DNA from: Strigamia acuminata
Lineage: Eukaryota; Arthropoda; Chilopoda; Geophilomorpha; Linotaeniidae
DNA: 64,000 nt
Assembly (NCBI GenBank): GCA_949358305.1
Contig: OX442317.1
Coordinates: forward strand, 11,412,186 to 11,476,185
Reading direction: 5' to 3'
Shown here: piece after piece, positions 43,701 through 55,761 of the stretch
Numbering within the stretch: the first letter of the stretch is position 1
How the letters are laid out: the number at the start of each line of letters is the position of its first letter
Made by a program: the position numbers and the translations under genes
Notes under the pieces: generated by a model
Database searches by the model: none
The model's input: only the letters and a program-made list of their open reading frames with translations
Told to the model about the DNA's origin: nothing

Positions 43701-46700
43701 TCTGAAATTTGTCTGGAATTTGTCAAATATTGTCAAAAATCCGTGGAAATTTGTCAAATACTGGCAAAAATCCATGTAAATTTGTCAAAAATTGCCATAA
43801 TTCGGTGCAAATTGTGTTAGATATTGGAAAAATTTATTTTAACGCTTCCAACGCGCCAGTAAATCGCGCGTGCACACGCATGGATTTTTCGTCATAGTTG
43901 GATGCGCGCAAACCTCACGTAACTTGCGCCAAAATTTGGCAATTTTTGACAAATTTCAGCAGATTTTTGCCAGTATTTGACAAATTTCCACTGATTTTTG
44001 ACAATATTTGACCCAACAACTGCGCCACGTTCCAGGCGCCGGTTTAGGCATTTTAGACCCGTTTTAGACCGTTTTAGATGGCGAAAACGTTCTCTCCATC
44101 ATTTTCTACCCCTGGGTGAGGTTTTCAGCGTTCATGATTGATGAAAAAGCTGTTTTCTAACTAGCTGTCCCATTGCTAGTTTTGGCGTCAGGTTTTAGCA
44201 ACCTTCCGATCCGACTCTGTCGTCTGCACGACCTCCAAGACTGTTTTAGGGTTAATTTGAGTCAAATAATTCATTCTGGGGTTTTTTTTTGGGTTTTTTA
44301 CAAGTGTGTTTTTGTAGTTTTTATTGGTTTCAAACATTGTCAATTCTTTATACAAGTGTAACTTTCATTTCTCTGTATTTTGAGAACTTTGCATTGCAGC
44401 AAAGTTCATTTCTTGCCCCTTAATTATTGTGTAATTGTTGGTTTTCAAGCCCGTTTTTTAACAATAACTTTATTTGAAGTGCCTATTGTTTCAGGCACGT
44501 GCTTCCACGTGCCTTTTATTGTTGAGCAATTTCTTGGGCAGTTGCGCTCCTGTTGCTAGCATTGCCGCGCGTTCTCCGCGCGCGTACTCGCGTTTCGCAT
44601 CACACACATTCGGATTCGATGGCCTATCGCGGCGGCACATTGTGTGGCATAGCGCGGCAGGTTGCAATTGCTAATGCTACGGTCGACGGCGATTCGCATG
44701 CGCTATCCGCTGCATCAAACCCCAAATACCGATAAAAAATCGCAGAAAACACTAATCCCGACCCAAAAACCGCCAAAATTACCCTCAACACACGCCAACA
44801 ACCTTCCACCACTTAAATTACACCGGAAAAAAACAATTTCAAACCGAAAAATCAACAAAAAAGGCCAAAAAAATATTGCAAACAAAGAGAAAAGATCAAT
44901 TATCGAGGCAAATCCCCACCACAAAACAACGCATCGCCGGTATACACTTAAGCGTACAGTGCACAACACTACTGTTTATTTTCAATGATCCAATAAATAA
45001 AATTTGAAACAAAGTTGAGTGGAATTGTACGTTTCTTGTATATTAAAGTTTTTATTTTGTTTGTTTACACTTAATTTTTTTTTTCCATCATAGAATGGCG
45101 ACTCGATACTTTTGTAGCTCGAATTCACTTCGTAAACGTGGTCGGTGTTCATCACGCGTCAATGCGCTCGTGCAATAGTATAGGCGCGCATACGATTTGA
45201 TGCGCGCAAAACTTGCAAAACTTGCACGGAATTTGGGCAATTTTTGACAAATTTCAGCAGATTTTTGCCTGTATTTGACAAATTTCAGAAGATTTTTGCC
45301 TATATTTGACAAATTTCAGAAGATTTCCTCAATCCTCAAACATTTGCTGAAATTTCTCATAAAATTTCTAAAATTAATTGAAATTTGTCTGAAATTTGTC
45401 TGGAATTTGTCAAATATTGTCAAAAATCCGTGGAAATTTGTCAAATACTGGCAAAAATCCATGTAAATTTGTCAAAAATTGCCATAATTCGGTGCAAATT
45501 GTGTTAGATATTGGAAAAATTTATTTTAACGCTTCCAACGCGCCAGTAAATCGCGCGTGCACACGCATGGATTTTTCGTCATAGTTGGATGCGCGCAAAC
45601 CTCACGTAACTTGCGCCAAAATTTGGCAATTTTTGACAAATTTCAGCAGATTTTTGCCAGTATTTGACAAATTTCCACTCATTTTTGACAATATTTGACC
45701 CAACAACTGCGCCACGTTCCAGGCGCCGGTTTAGGCATTTTAGACCCGTTTTAGACCGTTTTAGATGGCGAAAACGTTCTCTCCATCATTTTCTACCCCT
45801 GGGTGAGGTTTTCAGCGTTCATGATTGATGAAAAAGCTGTTTTCTAACTAGCTGTCCCATTGCTAGTTTTGGCGTCAGGTTTTAGCAACCTTCCGATCCG
45901 ACTCTGTCGTCTGCACGACCTCCAAGACTGTTTTAGGGTTAATTTGAGTCAAATAATTCATTCTGCGGTTTTTTTTTGGGTTTTTTACAAGTGTGTTTTT
46001 GTAGTTTTTATTGGTTTCAAACATTGTCAATTCTTTATACAAGTGTAACTTTCATTTCTCTGTATTTTGAGAACTTTGCATTGCAGCAAAGTTCATTTCT
46101 TGCCCCTTAATTATTGTGTAATTGTTGGTTTTCAAGCCCGTTTTTTAACAATAACTTTATTTGAAGTGCCTATTGTTTCAGGCACGTGCTTCCACGTGCC
46201 TTTTATTGTTGAGCAATTTCTTGGGCAGTTGCGCTCCTGTTGCTAGCATTGCCGCGCGTTCTCCGCGCGCGTACTCGCGTTTCGCATCACACACATTCGG
46301 ATTCGATGGCCTATCGCGGCGGCACATTGTGTGGCATAGCGCGGCAGGTTGCAATTGCTAATGCTACGGTCGACGGCGATTCGCATGCGCTATCCGCTGC
46401 ATCAAACCCCAAATACCGATAAAAAATCGCAGAAAACACTAATCCCGACCCAAAAACCGCCAAAATTACCCTCAACACACGCCAACAACCTTCCACCACT
46501 TAAATTACACCGGAAAAAAACAATTTCAAACCGAAAAATCAACAAAAAAGGCCAAAAAAATATTGCAAACAAAGAGAAAAGATCAATTATCGAGGCAAAT
46601 CCCCACCACAAAACAACGCATCGCCGGTATACACTTAAGCGTACAGTGCACAACACTACTGTTTATTTTCAATGATCCAATAAATAAAATTTGAAACAAA

Positions 46701-49700
46701 GTTGAGTGGAATTGTACGTTTCTTGTATATTAAAGTTTTTATTTTGTTTGTTTACACTTAATTTTTTTTTTCCATCATAGAATGGCGACTCGATACTTTT
46801 GTAGCTCGAATTCACTTCGTAAACGTGGTCGGTGTTCATCACGCGTCAATGCGCTCGTGCAATAGTATAGGCGCGCATACGATTTGATGCGCTCAAAACT
46901 TGCAAAACTTGCACGGAATTTGGGCAATTTTTGACAAATTTCAGCAGATTTTTGCCTGTATTTGACAAATTTCAGAAGATTTTTGCCTATATTTGACAAA
47001 TTTCAGAAGATTTCCTCAATCCTCAAACATTTGCTGAAATTTCTCATAAAATTTCTAAAATTAATTGAAATTTGTCTGAAATTTGTCTGGAATTTGTCAA
47101 ATATTGTCAAAAATCCGTGGAAATTTGTCAAATACTGGCAAAAATCCATGTAAATTTGTCAAAAATTGCCATAATTCGGTGCAAATTGTGTTAGATATTG
47201 GAAAAATTTATTTTAACGCTTCCAACGCGCCAGTAAATCGCGCGTGCACACGCATGGATTTTTCGTCATAGTTGGATGCGCGCAAACCTCACGTAACTTG
47301 CGCCAAAATTTGGCAATTTTTGACAAATTTCAGCAGATTTTTGCCAGTATTTGACAAATTTCCACTGATTTTTGACAATATTTGACCCAACAACTGCGCC
47401 ACGTTCCAGGCGCCGGTTTAGGCATTTTAGACCCGTTTTAGACCGTTTTAGATGGCGAAAACGTTCTCTCCATCATTTTCTACCCCTGGGTGAGGTTTTC
47501 AGCGTTCATGATTGATGAAAAAGCTGTTTTCTAACTAGCTGTCCCATTGCTAGTTTTGGCGTCAGGTTTTAGCAACCTTCCGATCCGACTCTGTCGTCTG
47601 CACGACCTCCAAGACTGTTTTAGGGTTAATTTGAGTCAAATAATTCATTCTGGGGTTTTTTTTGGGTTTTTTACAAGTGTGTTTTTGTAGTTTTTATTGG
47701 TTTCAAACATTGTCAATTCTTTATACAAGTGTAACTTTCATTTCTCTGTATTTTGAGAACTTTGCATTGCAGCAAAGTTCATTTCTTGCCCCTTAATTAT
47801 TGTGTAATTGTTGGTTTTCAAGCCCGTTTTTTAACAATAACTTTATTTGAAGTGCCTATTGTTTCAGGCACGTGCTTCCACGTGCCTTTTATTGTTGAGC
47901 AATTTCTTGGGCAGTTGCGCTCCTGTTGCTAGCATTGCCGCGCGTTCTCCGCGCGCGTACTCGCGTTTCGCATCACACACATTCGGATTCGATGGCCTAT
48001 CGCGGCGGCACATTGTGTGGCATAGCGCGGCAGGTTGCAATTGCTAATGCTACGGTCGACGGCGATTCGCATGCGCTATCCGCTGCATCAAACCCCAAAT
48101 ACCGATAAAAAATCGCAGAAAACACTAATCCCGACCCAAAAACCGCCAAAATTACCCTCAACACACGCCAACAACCTTCCACCACTTAAATTACACCGGA
48201 AAAAAACAATTTCAAACCGAAAAATCAACAAAAAAGGCCAAAAAAATATTGCAAACAAAGAGAAAAGATCAATTATCGAGGCAAATCCCCACCACAAAAC
48301 AACGCATCGCCGGTATACACTTAAGCGTACAGTGCACAACACTACTGTTTATTTTCAATGATCCAATAAATAAAATTTGAAACAAAGTTGAGTGGAATTG
48401 TACGTTTCTTGTATATTAAAGTTTTTATTTTGTTTGTTTACACTTAATTTTTTTTTTTCCATCATAGAATGGCGACTCGATACTTTTGTAGCTCGAATTC
48501 ACTTCGTAAACGTGGTCGGTGTTCATCACGCGTCAATGCGCTCGTGCAATAGTATAGGCGCGCATACGATTTGATGCGCGCAAAACTTGCAAAACTTGCA
48601 CGGAATTTGGGCAATTTTTGACAAATTTCAGCAGATTTTTGCCTGTATTTGACAAATTTCAGAAGATTTTTGCCTATATTTGACAAATTTCAGAAGATTT
48701 CCTCAATCCTCAAACATTTGCTGAAATTTCTCATAAAATTTCTAAAATTAATTGAAATTTGTCTGAAATTTGTCTGGAATTTGTCAAATATTGTCAAAAA
48801 TCCGTGGAAATTTGTCAAATACTGGCAAAAATCCATGTAAATTTGTCAAAAATTGCCATAATTCGGTGCAAATTGTGTTAGATATTGGAAAAATTTATTT
48901 TAACGCTTCCAACGCGCCAGTAAATCGCGCGTGCACACGCATGGATTTTTCGTCATAGTTGGATGCGCGCAAACCTCACGTAACTTGCGCCAAAATTTGG
49001 CAATTTTTGACAAATTTCAGCAGATTTTTGCCAGTATTTGACAAATTTCCACTGATTTTTGACAATATTTGACCCAACAACTGCGCCACGTTCCAGGCGC
49101 CGGTTTAGGCATTTTAGACCCGTTTTAGACCGTTTTAGATGGCGAAAACGTTCTCTCCATCATTTTCTACCCCTGGGTGAGGTTTTCAGCGTTCATGATT
49201 GATGAAAAAGCTGTTTTCTAACTAGCTGTCCCATTGCTAGTTTTGGCGTCAGGTTTTAGCAACCTTCCGATCCGACTCTGTCGTCTGCACGACCTCCAAG
49301 ACTGTTTTAGGGTTAATTTGAGTCAAATAATTCATTCTGCGGTTTTTTTTTGGGTTTTTTACAAGTGTGTTTTTGTAGTTTTTATTGGTTTCAAACATTG
49401 TCAATTCTTTATACAAGTGTAACTTTCATTTCTCTGTATTTTGAGAACTTTGCATTGCAGCAAAGTTCATTTCTTGCCCCTTAATTATTGTGTAATTGTT
49501 GGTTTTCAAGCCCGTTTTTTAACAATAACTTTATTTGAAGTGCCTATTGTTTCAGGCACGTGCTTCCACGTGCCTTTTATTGTTGAGCAATTTCTTGGGC
49601 AGTTGCGCTCCTGTTGCTAGCATTGCCGCGCGTTCTCCGCGCGCGTACTCGCGCGTTTCGCATCACACACATTCGGGTTCAATGGCCTATCGCGGCGGCA

Positions 49701-52700
49701 CATTGTGTGGCATAGCGCGGCACGTTGCAATTACGTGACGTGGCACGTTGCTGTTACGTGACGCGATAGCCAGTATTTAAGCAGGGGATTCCATCATTGT
49801 TTACACAAATGCGCATTGCAACGTGGAGGCGCATTCGAGTCCTTTTCACAAGCGTTGAAAAAGGACAAAACTCGTATTCGATTCGAAAGCGAATCGAATA
49901 CGAGTTTTGTCCTTTTTCAACGCGAAATCGTATTCGACTCGTTTTCGAGTCGAGTACGAGTTTTGCCCTTCTTCAACGCGAAATCGTATTCGACTCGTTT
50001 TCGAGTCGAGTACGAGTTTTGCCCTTCTTCAACGCGAAATCGTATTCGACTCGTTTTCGAGTCGAGTACGAGTTTTGCCCTTCTTCAACGCGAAATCGTA
50101 TTCGACTCGTTTTCGAGTCGAGTACGAGTTTTGCCCTTCTTCAACGCGAAATCGTATTCGACTCGTTTTCGAGTCGAGTACGAATTTTGCCCTTTCTTTC
50201 TCAACGCGAAATCGTATTCGACTCGTTTTCGAGTCGAATACGAGATAGTCGATGACCCGTTCCCGGACTTTGACTCGTACGACTCGTATTCGAGATGTAT
50301 TCGAGATGTATTCGAATCGTATTCGAGTCGTATTCGAGATGGTCGATGATTTCCACTCGCTCGTATACGCGTTGTATACGAGCTCGTATTTTGATCGTAA
50401 TCGTAAACGAATCGTTTACAAGTCGTATACAAGTTGTATACGACGTGTATACACCTCGTATACGAACGAAGTTTGGAAAATCCACCGGATACTTACTACG
50501 ACATGAAAACACATAGTAGTCACATACGTCTTATTTGGAAATTGTGTTTTCACAAACTTCGTTCGTATACGAGGTGTATACACGTCGTATACAACTTGTA
50601 TACGACTTGTAAACGATTCGTTTACGATTACGATCAAAATACGAGCTCGTATACAACGCGTATACGAGCGAGTGGAAATCATCGACCATCTCGAATACGA
50701 CTCGAATACGATTCGAATACATCTCGAATACATCTCGAATACGAGTCGTACGAGTCAAAGTCCGGGAACGGGTCATCGACTATCTCGTATTCGACTCGAA
50801 AACGAGTCGAATACGATTTCGCGTTGAGAAAGAAAGGGCAAAATTCGTACTCGACTCGAAAACGAGTCGAATACGATTTCGCGTTGAAGAAGGGCAAAAC
50901 TCGTACTCGACTCGAAAACGAGTCGAATACGATTTCGCGTTGAAGAAGGGCAAAACTCGTACTCGACTCGAAAACGAGTCGAATACGATTTCGCGTTGAA
51001 GAAGGGCAAAATTCGTACTCGACTCGAAAACGAGTCGAATACGATTTCGCGTTGAAGAAAAGCAAAATTCGCATTCGACTCGAAAACGAGTCGAATACGA
51101 TTTCGCGTTGAAGAAGGGCAAAACTCGTACTCGACTCGAAAACGAGTCGAATACGATTTCGCGTTGAAGAAGGGCAAAACTCGTACTCGACTCGAAAACG
51201 AGTCGAATACGATTTCGCGTTGAAGAAGGGCAAAATTCGTACTCGACTCGAAAGCGAGTCGAATACGATTTCGCGTTGAAAAAGGACAAAACTCGTATTC
51301 GATTCAAAAGCGAATCGAATACGATTTCGCGTTGAAAAAGGACAAAACTCGTATTCGATTCGCTTTCGAATCGAATACGAGTTTTGTCCTTTTTCAACGC
51401 TTGGGAAAAGGACTCGAATGCGCCTCCACGTTGCAATGCGCATTTGTGTAAACGATGATGGAATCCCCTGCTTAAATACTGGCTATCGCGTCACGTAACA
51501 GCAACGTGCCACGTCACGTAATTGCAACGTGCCGCGCTATGCCACACAATGTGCCGCCGCGATAGGCCATTGAACCCGAATGTGTGTGATGCAAAACGCG
51601 TGAGTACGCGCGCGGAGAACGCGCGGCAATGCTAGCAACAGGAGCGCAACTGCCCAAGAAATTGCTCAACAATAAAAGGCACGTGGAAGCACGTGCCTGA
51701 AACAATAGGCACTTCAAATAAAGTTATTGTTAAAAAACGGGCTTGAAAACCAACAATTACACAATAATTAAGGGGCAAGAAATGAACTTTGCTGCAATGC
51801 AAAGTTCTCAAAATACAGAGAAATGAAAGTTACACTTGTATGAAGAATTGACAATGTTTGAAACCAATAAAAACTACAAAAACACACTTGTAAAAAACCC
51901 AAAACAACCCCCAGAATGAATTATTTGACTCAAATTAACCCTAAAACGGTCTTGGAGGTCGTGCAGACGACAGAGTCGAATCGGAAGGTTGCTAAAACCT
52001 GACGCCAAAACTAGCAATGGGACAGCTAGTTAGAAAACAGCTTTTTCATCAATCATGAACGCTGAAAACCTCACCCAGGGGTAGAAAATGATGGAGAGAA
52101 CGTTTTCGCCATCTAAAACGGTCTAAAACGGGTCTAAAATGCCTAAACCGGCGCCTGGAACGTGGCGCAGTTGTTGGGTCAAATATTGTCAAAAATCAGT
52201 GGAAATTTGTCAAATACTGGCAAAAATCTGCTGAAATTTGTCAAAAATTGCCAAATTTTGGCGCAAGTTACGTGAGGTTTGCGCGCATCCAACTATGACG
52301 AAAAATCCACGCGTGTGCACGCGCGATTTACTGGCGCGTTGGAAGCGTTAAAATAAATTTTTCCAATATCTAACACAATTTGCACCAAATTATGGCAATT
52401 TTTGACAAATTTACATGGATTTTTGCCAGTATTTGACAAATTTCCACGGATTTTTGACAATATTTGACACATTCAAGACAAATTTCAGACAGATTTCAAT
52501 TAATTTTAGAAAATGTTTGAGAAATATCAGCAAATGTTTGAGGATTGAGGAAATCTGCTGAAATTTGTCAAATATAGACAAAAATCTGCTGAAATTTGTA
52601 AAAAATTGCCCAAATTCGGTGCAAGTTTTGCAAGTTTGCAAACAGCAACAAGAATGATGTATTTAATAATTGTTTTTGCATTAGATATGTGTTTAATTCG

Positions 52701-54205
52701 TTTTACCTCGGTTTGTACGGTTCTTGCGCGTAGTGCGCACGTTCAACACGCGGCCACGCGCGTACATCGCGCGTGTTGCGAGCAGGACGCAACAAAAGTT
52801 TGAGAGACTCGCATTTTACCAAGTCCCCAACTTATTTTACAGTTTTAGTTTAGCTTACCAACTCGCTTGGTAATTTCTGGATCCTGTTTAAGTGTTTCGT
52901 CGGGTTTTGAGCCCATAAACCCGTCTTTTTCCTTGGTAAGCGATTGCGTCGTCTGCTCAGAGCAACTGGCTTTAAGCGGAGATCGCTTACACGAGTCTGG
53001 AATGAGCGCTTATTACCGCATTCGGCTCCAGTCTTCGTTTCTCGTTGAAAGTTAGCTTGTTGATTCGGGTTTTGGGCGACATTGACTAAAAAGACCTCGG
53101 GGAATCGTTCCCACCACTCGGTTTAGTCGTTTTCGAGACCCACGACCTCGAAAACGAAGTTAGAAGTGGCTCAAGGCCACTAGCGTGTCTGGCAGATAGC
53201 CATTTTGGTGATTTACGGGCGTCGGGCCCTTGTTCTTTGTTTCCCGCCTTTGCTCCTTTGTTTTTATTTGGTATTCAAGGTTCCTAAGCCTACAGTAGAT
53301 TGGGATTAAATTCCCATGAAGATTTATTAAGTATTCATTGGTAAAAACGAATATTTCCGCCGGCGCGTTTCTCTCATAGGTTTCGGTTCGCTCGAATCTC
53401 ATTTTCGAGCGACCCAGCGAATGCGCCAAGTTACAGGCGCCAGCTTAGCAGTTTTAGACTCGTTTTCGACCGTTCTAGTGTCAAAAAACGCGTAGAGCAC
53501 GTTTTGCGACCTTTGGAAGTGCTTTTCCGACACCTAAGTGGTCGGAAAAGTGCTCTTCTGAGTTAAGACTCCTTTTGGCATTTTAGCGTCAGCATAAGAA
53601 ATTCCTCAAACTTTTATTGAAATCTCTCAAAAATTTCTAAAATTAATTGAAATTTGTCTGAAAATTGTCAAATATTGGCAAAAATCTGCAGAAATTTGTC
53701 AAATACGCGATCGCATTGCGACAGAAAGTCGTTTGCGACTCCAATACGCACCCGTGCGTGTTTGTATCGCAACACGAAACTCAAACGCGCCACCGCGTTG
53801 CAAGACAACCAAATTTACAAACGCAAACGCGCATTTGAGACAAAAACGAGTTTATTTTATTCACTCTCGCTTGATCCCCCTTCATCGCGCCTCGTTGCTC
53901 CTGTGAAAAAAATATATGAGAATGCACAGAAATAAACCTTCCAATACTTACATGAAAATTGGCAACCTTGACACAAAACAGTCTATCGACACTCCCAACA
54001 CCACCCCGGACATTTTTCGGAAGAGTATGGTCCACCCGGAATTCCTAGAATAGTCACCCCCGAAATGCGGATTTCGCGGAAGCCAATCCGCGAAAAGGTT
54101 AAACACATTCACGAAGCGTTTTTTTTGTTTTATTTGCAGGCTTGGAGCAGGCAGAACCGACGAGCGCTAACAGACAAGAACAACGATAACGAACGACCGT
54201 TTTAA
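40763..54205 (+). CDS. Possible two-exon small gene carried by the CACTA-like element
   Basis: Tentative model: exon 1 40763-40867 (ATG..., ends AAG CAG then GTAAAA), intron 40868-54139 holding the whole foldback element, exon 2 54140-54205 (after TTTTATTTGCAG) ending in TAA. Phase zero joins 35 codons to 21, giving 56 residues rich in Arg, Asn and Thr. No family is recognised. 40440-40762 upstream is CG-richer than its surroundings (GAGACGGGTTCGCG) and may be 5' UTR. It may equally be a non-coding RNA or a captured host fragment. Confidence 0.3.
42446..43300 (+). other. 284-codon open frame, second copy
   Basis: Identical to the frame at 6929-7783; no domain recognised. The last 108 codons recur, with a different upstream, in each following tandem unit (44662-44988, 46349-46675, 48035-48361). 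That is what duplication without regard to coding would give. Confidence 0.2.
42981..49728. repeat. Four tandem copies of a 1687-bp unit
   Basis: Units start at about 42981, 44669, 46356 and 48043 (TGCTAATGCTACGGTCGACG). They differ by a few substitutions and poly(T) length only, for example ACTGATTTTT versus ACTCATTTTT (45679) and GGGG versus GCGG (45963). The junction between units is GCAGGTTGCAATTGC; the flank before the first copy ends GCGCGCACTTGC, so the join used a TTGC-sized microhomology. The left foldback copy has one unit. Confidence 0.93.
49731..49800 (+). promoter_or_regulatory. Promoter-like module facing the hairpin core (right copy, left arm)
   Basis: TTACGTGACGTGG (49731-49743) and TTACGTGACGCG (49754-49765) are ACGT-core boxes. 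TATTTAAG follows at 49774-49781 and CATCATTG at about 49792-49799, the spacing of a TATA/initiator pair. Transcription would run into the palindromic array. Motif inference only. Confidence 0.35.
49855..51410. repeat. Giant hairpin core with 56-bp palindromic units (right copy)
   Basis: Arms 49855-50475 and 50550-51410 around a spacer of about 75 bp (GAAAATCCACCGG ... ATTGTGTTTTC). The left arm has about six 56-bp units; the right arm has about ten, including variants with GCATTCG and AAAGCG changes. Each unit is a self-complementary hairpin with a TTTT loop. Confidence 0.92.
51445..51515 (-). promoter_or_regulatory. Promoter-like module, mirror copy on the right arm
   Basis: Reverse complement of the 49731-49800 module: CTTAAATA at 51471-51478 and two CGTCACGTAA boxes (about 51489-51517). 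Together the two modules point at each other across the hairpin core. Confidence 0.35.
52639..54059. other. Non-arm segment of right foldback copy, no gene seen
   Basis: Mixed sequence with no counterpart in the left copy. 53420-53520 (GCGCCAAGTTACAGGCGCC and on) and 53630-53710 (GAAATTTGTC words) are diverged relatives of the arm sequence. No frame looks protein-like. Confidence 0.5.
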
Positions 54206-55262
54206 ACAGTAAATCCAAGCAAGAATAAACATTATATGATAAATTTAATTAACATTAGAAAATCAAAAGGTCAGAAGAAATGAAACAATTTAAACTAAAT
54301 CGTTCACAGATCTCGAAACAGTACGGAAATCAACACGTGAACAAAACATCGACATCTTGGCCATTAATAAATTATGAAGAATAAAAAGGTAAAATTCAAC
54401 AATTTTCTAGCAATTAAGAAAAAACAATAGACTTAATAATTAATATCATTTTAATCAATTCAGGTTTTAACCGCACCCATTGTCACGAGTAAAACAAACA
54501 TGGCGATCAACGTGCTCGTATCGAACAACCGTGCGACCGCACAACAAGAAGAAACACGTAAAAAACAACGAACTGGGTAAGAAATTGTCTTAAATAAACT
54601 AACAAACATAGTAACTAATCTTACTCCAAATCTTAAAGCAAACTTTCGAGATCACAACAACAAAATCCCGCGATCAGGCTTAACGTTTGAGCAAGTAAGT
54701 TTTATAAAATTCTAAATTTGATTAAAACATTAGCGCAAATCTTGAGAATTAATTAATTAACTATATTTTCATTTTAGAAAGTTAAGACAAGGAAAATAAA
54801 CTACAAGAATCCCCTCATGAGCATTAATAAACAGGAGAAAAAAACAAGGAAGAAACATGAAGGGCAAACAATCAGATAAGACATCTTAGCATTAAACAAC
54901 AAGAACTAAATTTTTTAAAAACAATAAACAATAATTTCAGGTGCTAAAAGAAGCTGACCGAGCCGTCCATCAACCGTTTCCTTATGTGGTATTTTGTTTT
55001 TACGTGGCGCCGGGTTTTAGGGATACGGTGCTTACAACGTGTCATTAATGCTCGAACAATAATCTTTCTTATCCGTATGGGGAGATTAAGTAAAAAATGT
55101 AAGAAGTGTTTAGTAATATTATGTTTGGTGGACTTCAGATGAAAATCAGGAGTCTGCCAAGTGTGATCTTTACTATCACAATGGTTATTGGGTTTAGGTA
55201 TAGCTTCAGATTTAATTTCAGGAGCTTAACCATACCACAAAATTCATTTAGCTATATTTAAA
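54206..55262 (+). other. Possible further exons or 3' non-coding region of the CACTA-borne transcript
   Basis: Splice-like signals recur: GTAAATCC (54209), TTCAATTCAG then GTTTTAACCG (about 54465), CTGGGTAAGAA (54577), and ATTTTCATTTTAG before AAAGTTAAG (54778). The intervals between are A-rich with short CG-containing exon-like islands (54465-54575 has an ATG and 26 open codons). Nothing recognisable as protein. It may be a spliced non-coding RNA. Confidence 0.3.
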
Positions 55263-55758
55263 AAAATTAAATTTTTGATTTAGCGAAAAATGGAATAAAT
55301 TTGTTCTATTAATTGCTAACAAAGGTTATTGTTGCTTTCTAATTTATTTTATATTATATTAATGTAATTGTTTATATATTTTATTTAATAAAAAGTAAAT
55401 TTTAATTTTTAAAAATTTGTTGTCCGTCTTAATTTTATTTCAATATTTACAAATGTAAATTTTTTGTAAATTTAAAAAGAAAATCGTATTTAAGTAACTT
55501 AAATTTAATGCAAAGTTGATTTTTATAATCATTTTTACAATTAATTTCACAAACATTTAAATGTTTAATTTAAAAAAAATTTAATTTTGTAAAGTTAAGG
55601 TTTACAACATTTGTAAAGTGTCCTTTTACAAAATTAAAGTTAAAGATAAATTTCATCTTTAACAAAATTTGTAAATTTAATTTACAACTTGTAAATATTA
55701 AATTTACAATTACTTTACAATACCTTTAATCAAATTAAATCTAATTTTTCTTGCAGTG
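55263..55758. repeat. Right terminus and subterminal repeats of the CACTA-like element
   Basis: AT-rich, dense in TTTACAA and TTGTAAA words in both orientations, ending TTTCTTGCAGTG. Confidence 0.8.
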
Positions 55759-55761
55759 TAT

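Larger units (their letters stand above)
40897..54110. mobile_element. Foldback element, right copy (expanded)
   Basis: The left arm 40897-50510 is the inverse of 9332-4780 with three extra 1687-bp units. The core palindrome is centred near 50510. The right arm 50510-52638 repeats 50510-48589 inverted, then stops matching. 52639-54110 is different but includes short diverged stretches of the same family (53420-53520 and 53630-53710). It ends in GCGGATTTCGCGG ... AAGGTTAAAC, loosely like the left end GGTTAACCTTATGGCGC. The right boundary is therefore approximate. Confidence 0.75.
39997..55758. mobile_element. 15.8 kb CACTA-like DNA transposon carrying a foldback element
   Basis: The LTR is continuous from 39996 to 55762 once this is removed. 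The ends are CACTGCAAGAAA and its exact complement TTTCTTGCAGTG, with imperfect matching for about 15 bp more. A 3-bp duplication TAT flanks it (39994-39996, 55759-55761). CAC ends with a 3-bp duplication are the hallmark of the CACTA (EnSpm, CMC) group. The outer 270-500 bp at each end are AT-rich with many TTGTAAATTTA words in both orientations, resembling CACTA subterminal repeats. No transposase is visible, so it is non-autonomous. Polinton (6-bp TSD) and hAT or Tc1 (8 or 2 bp) do not fit. Confidence 0.82.

Noticed and set aside
39997-55758. Polinton/Maverick element, suggested by the 15.8 kb size
   Set aside because: TSD is 3 bp, not 6; ends are CACTG, not AG; no polymerase B, integrase or capsid genes.
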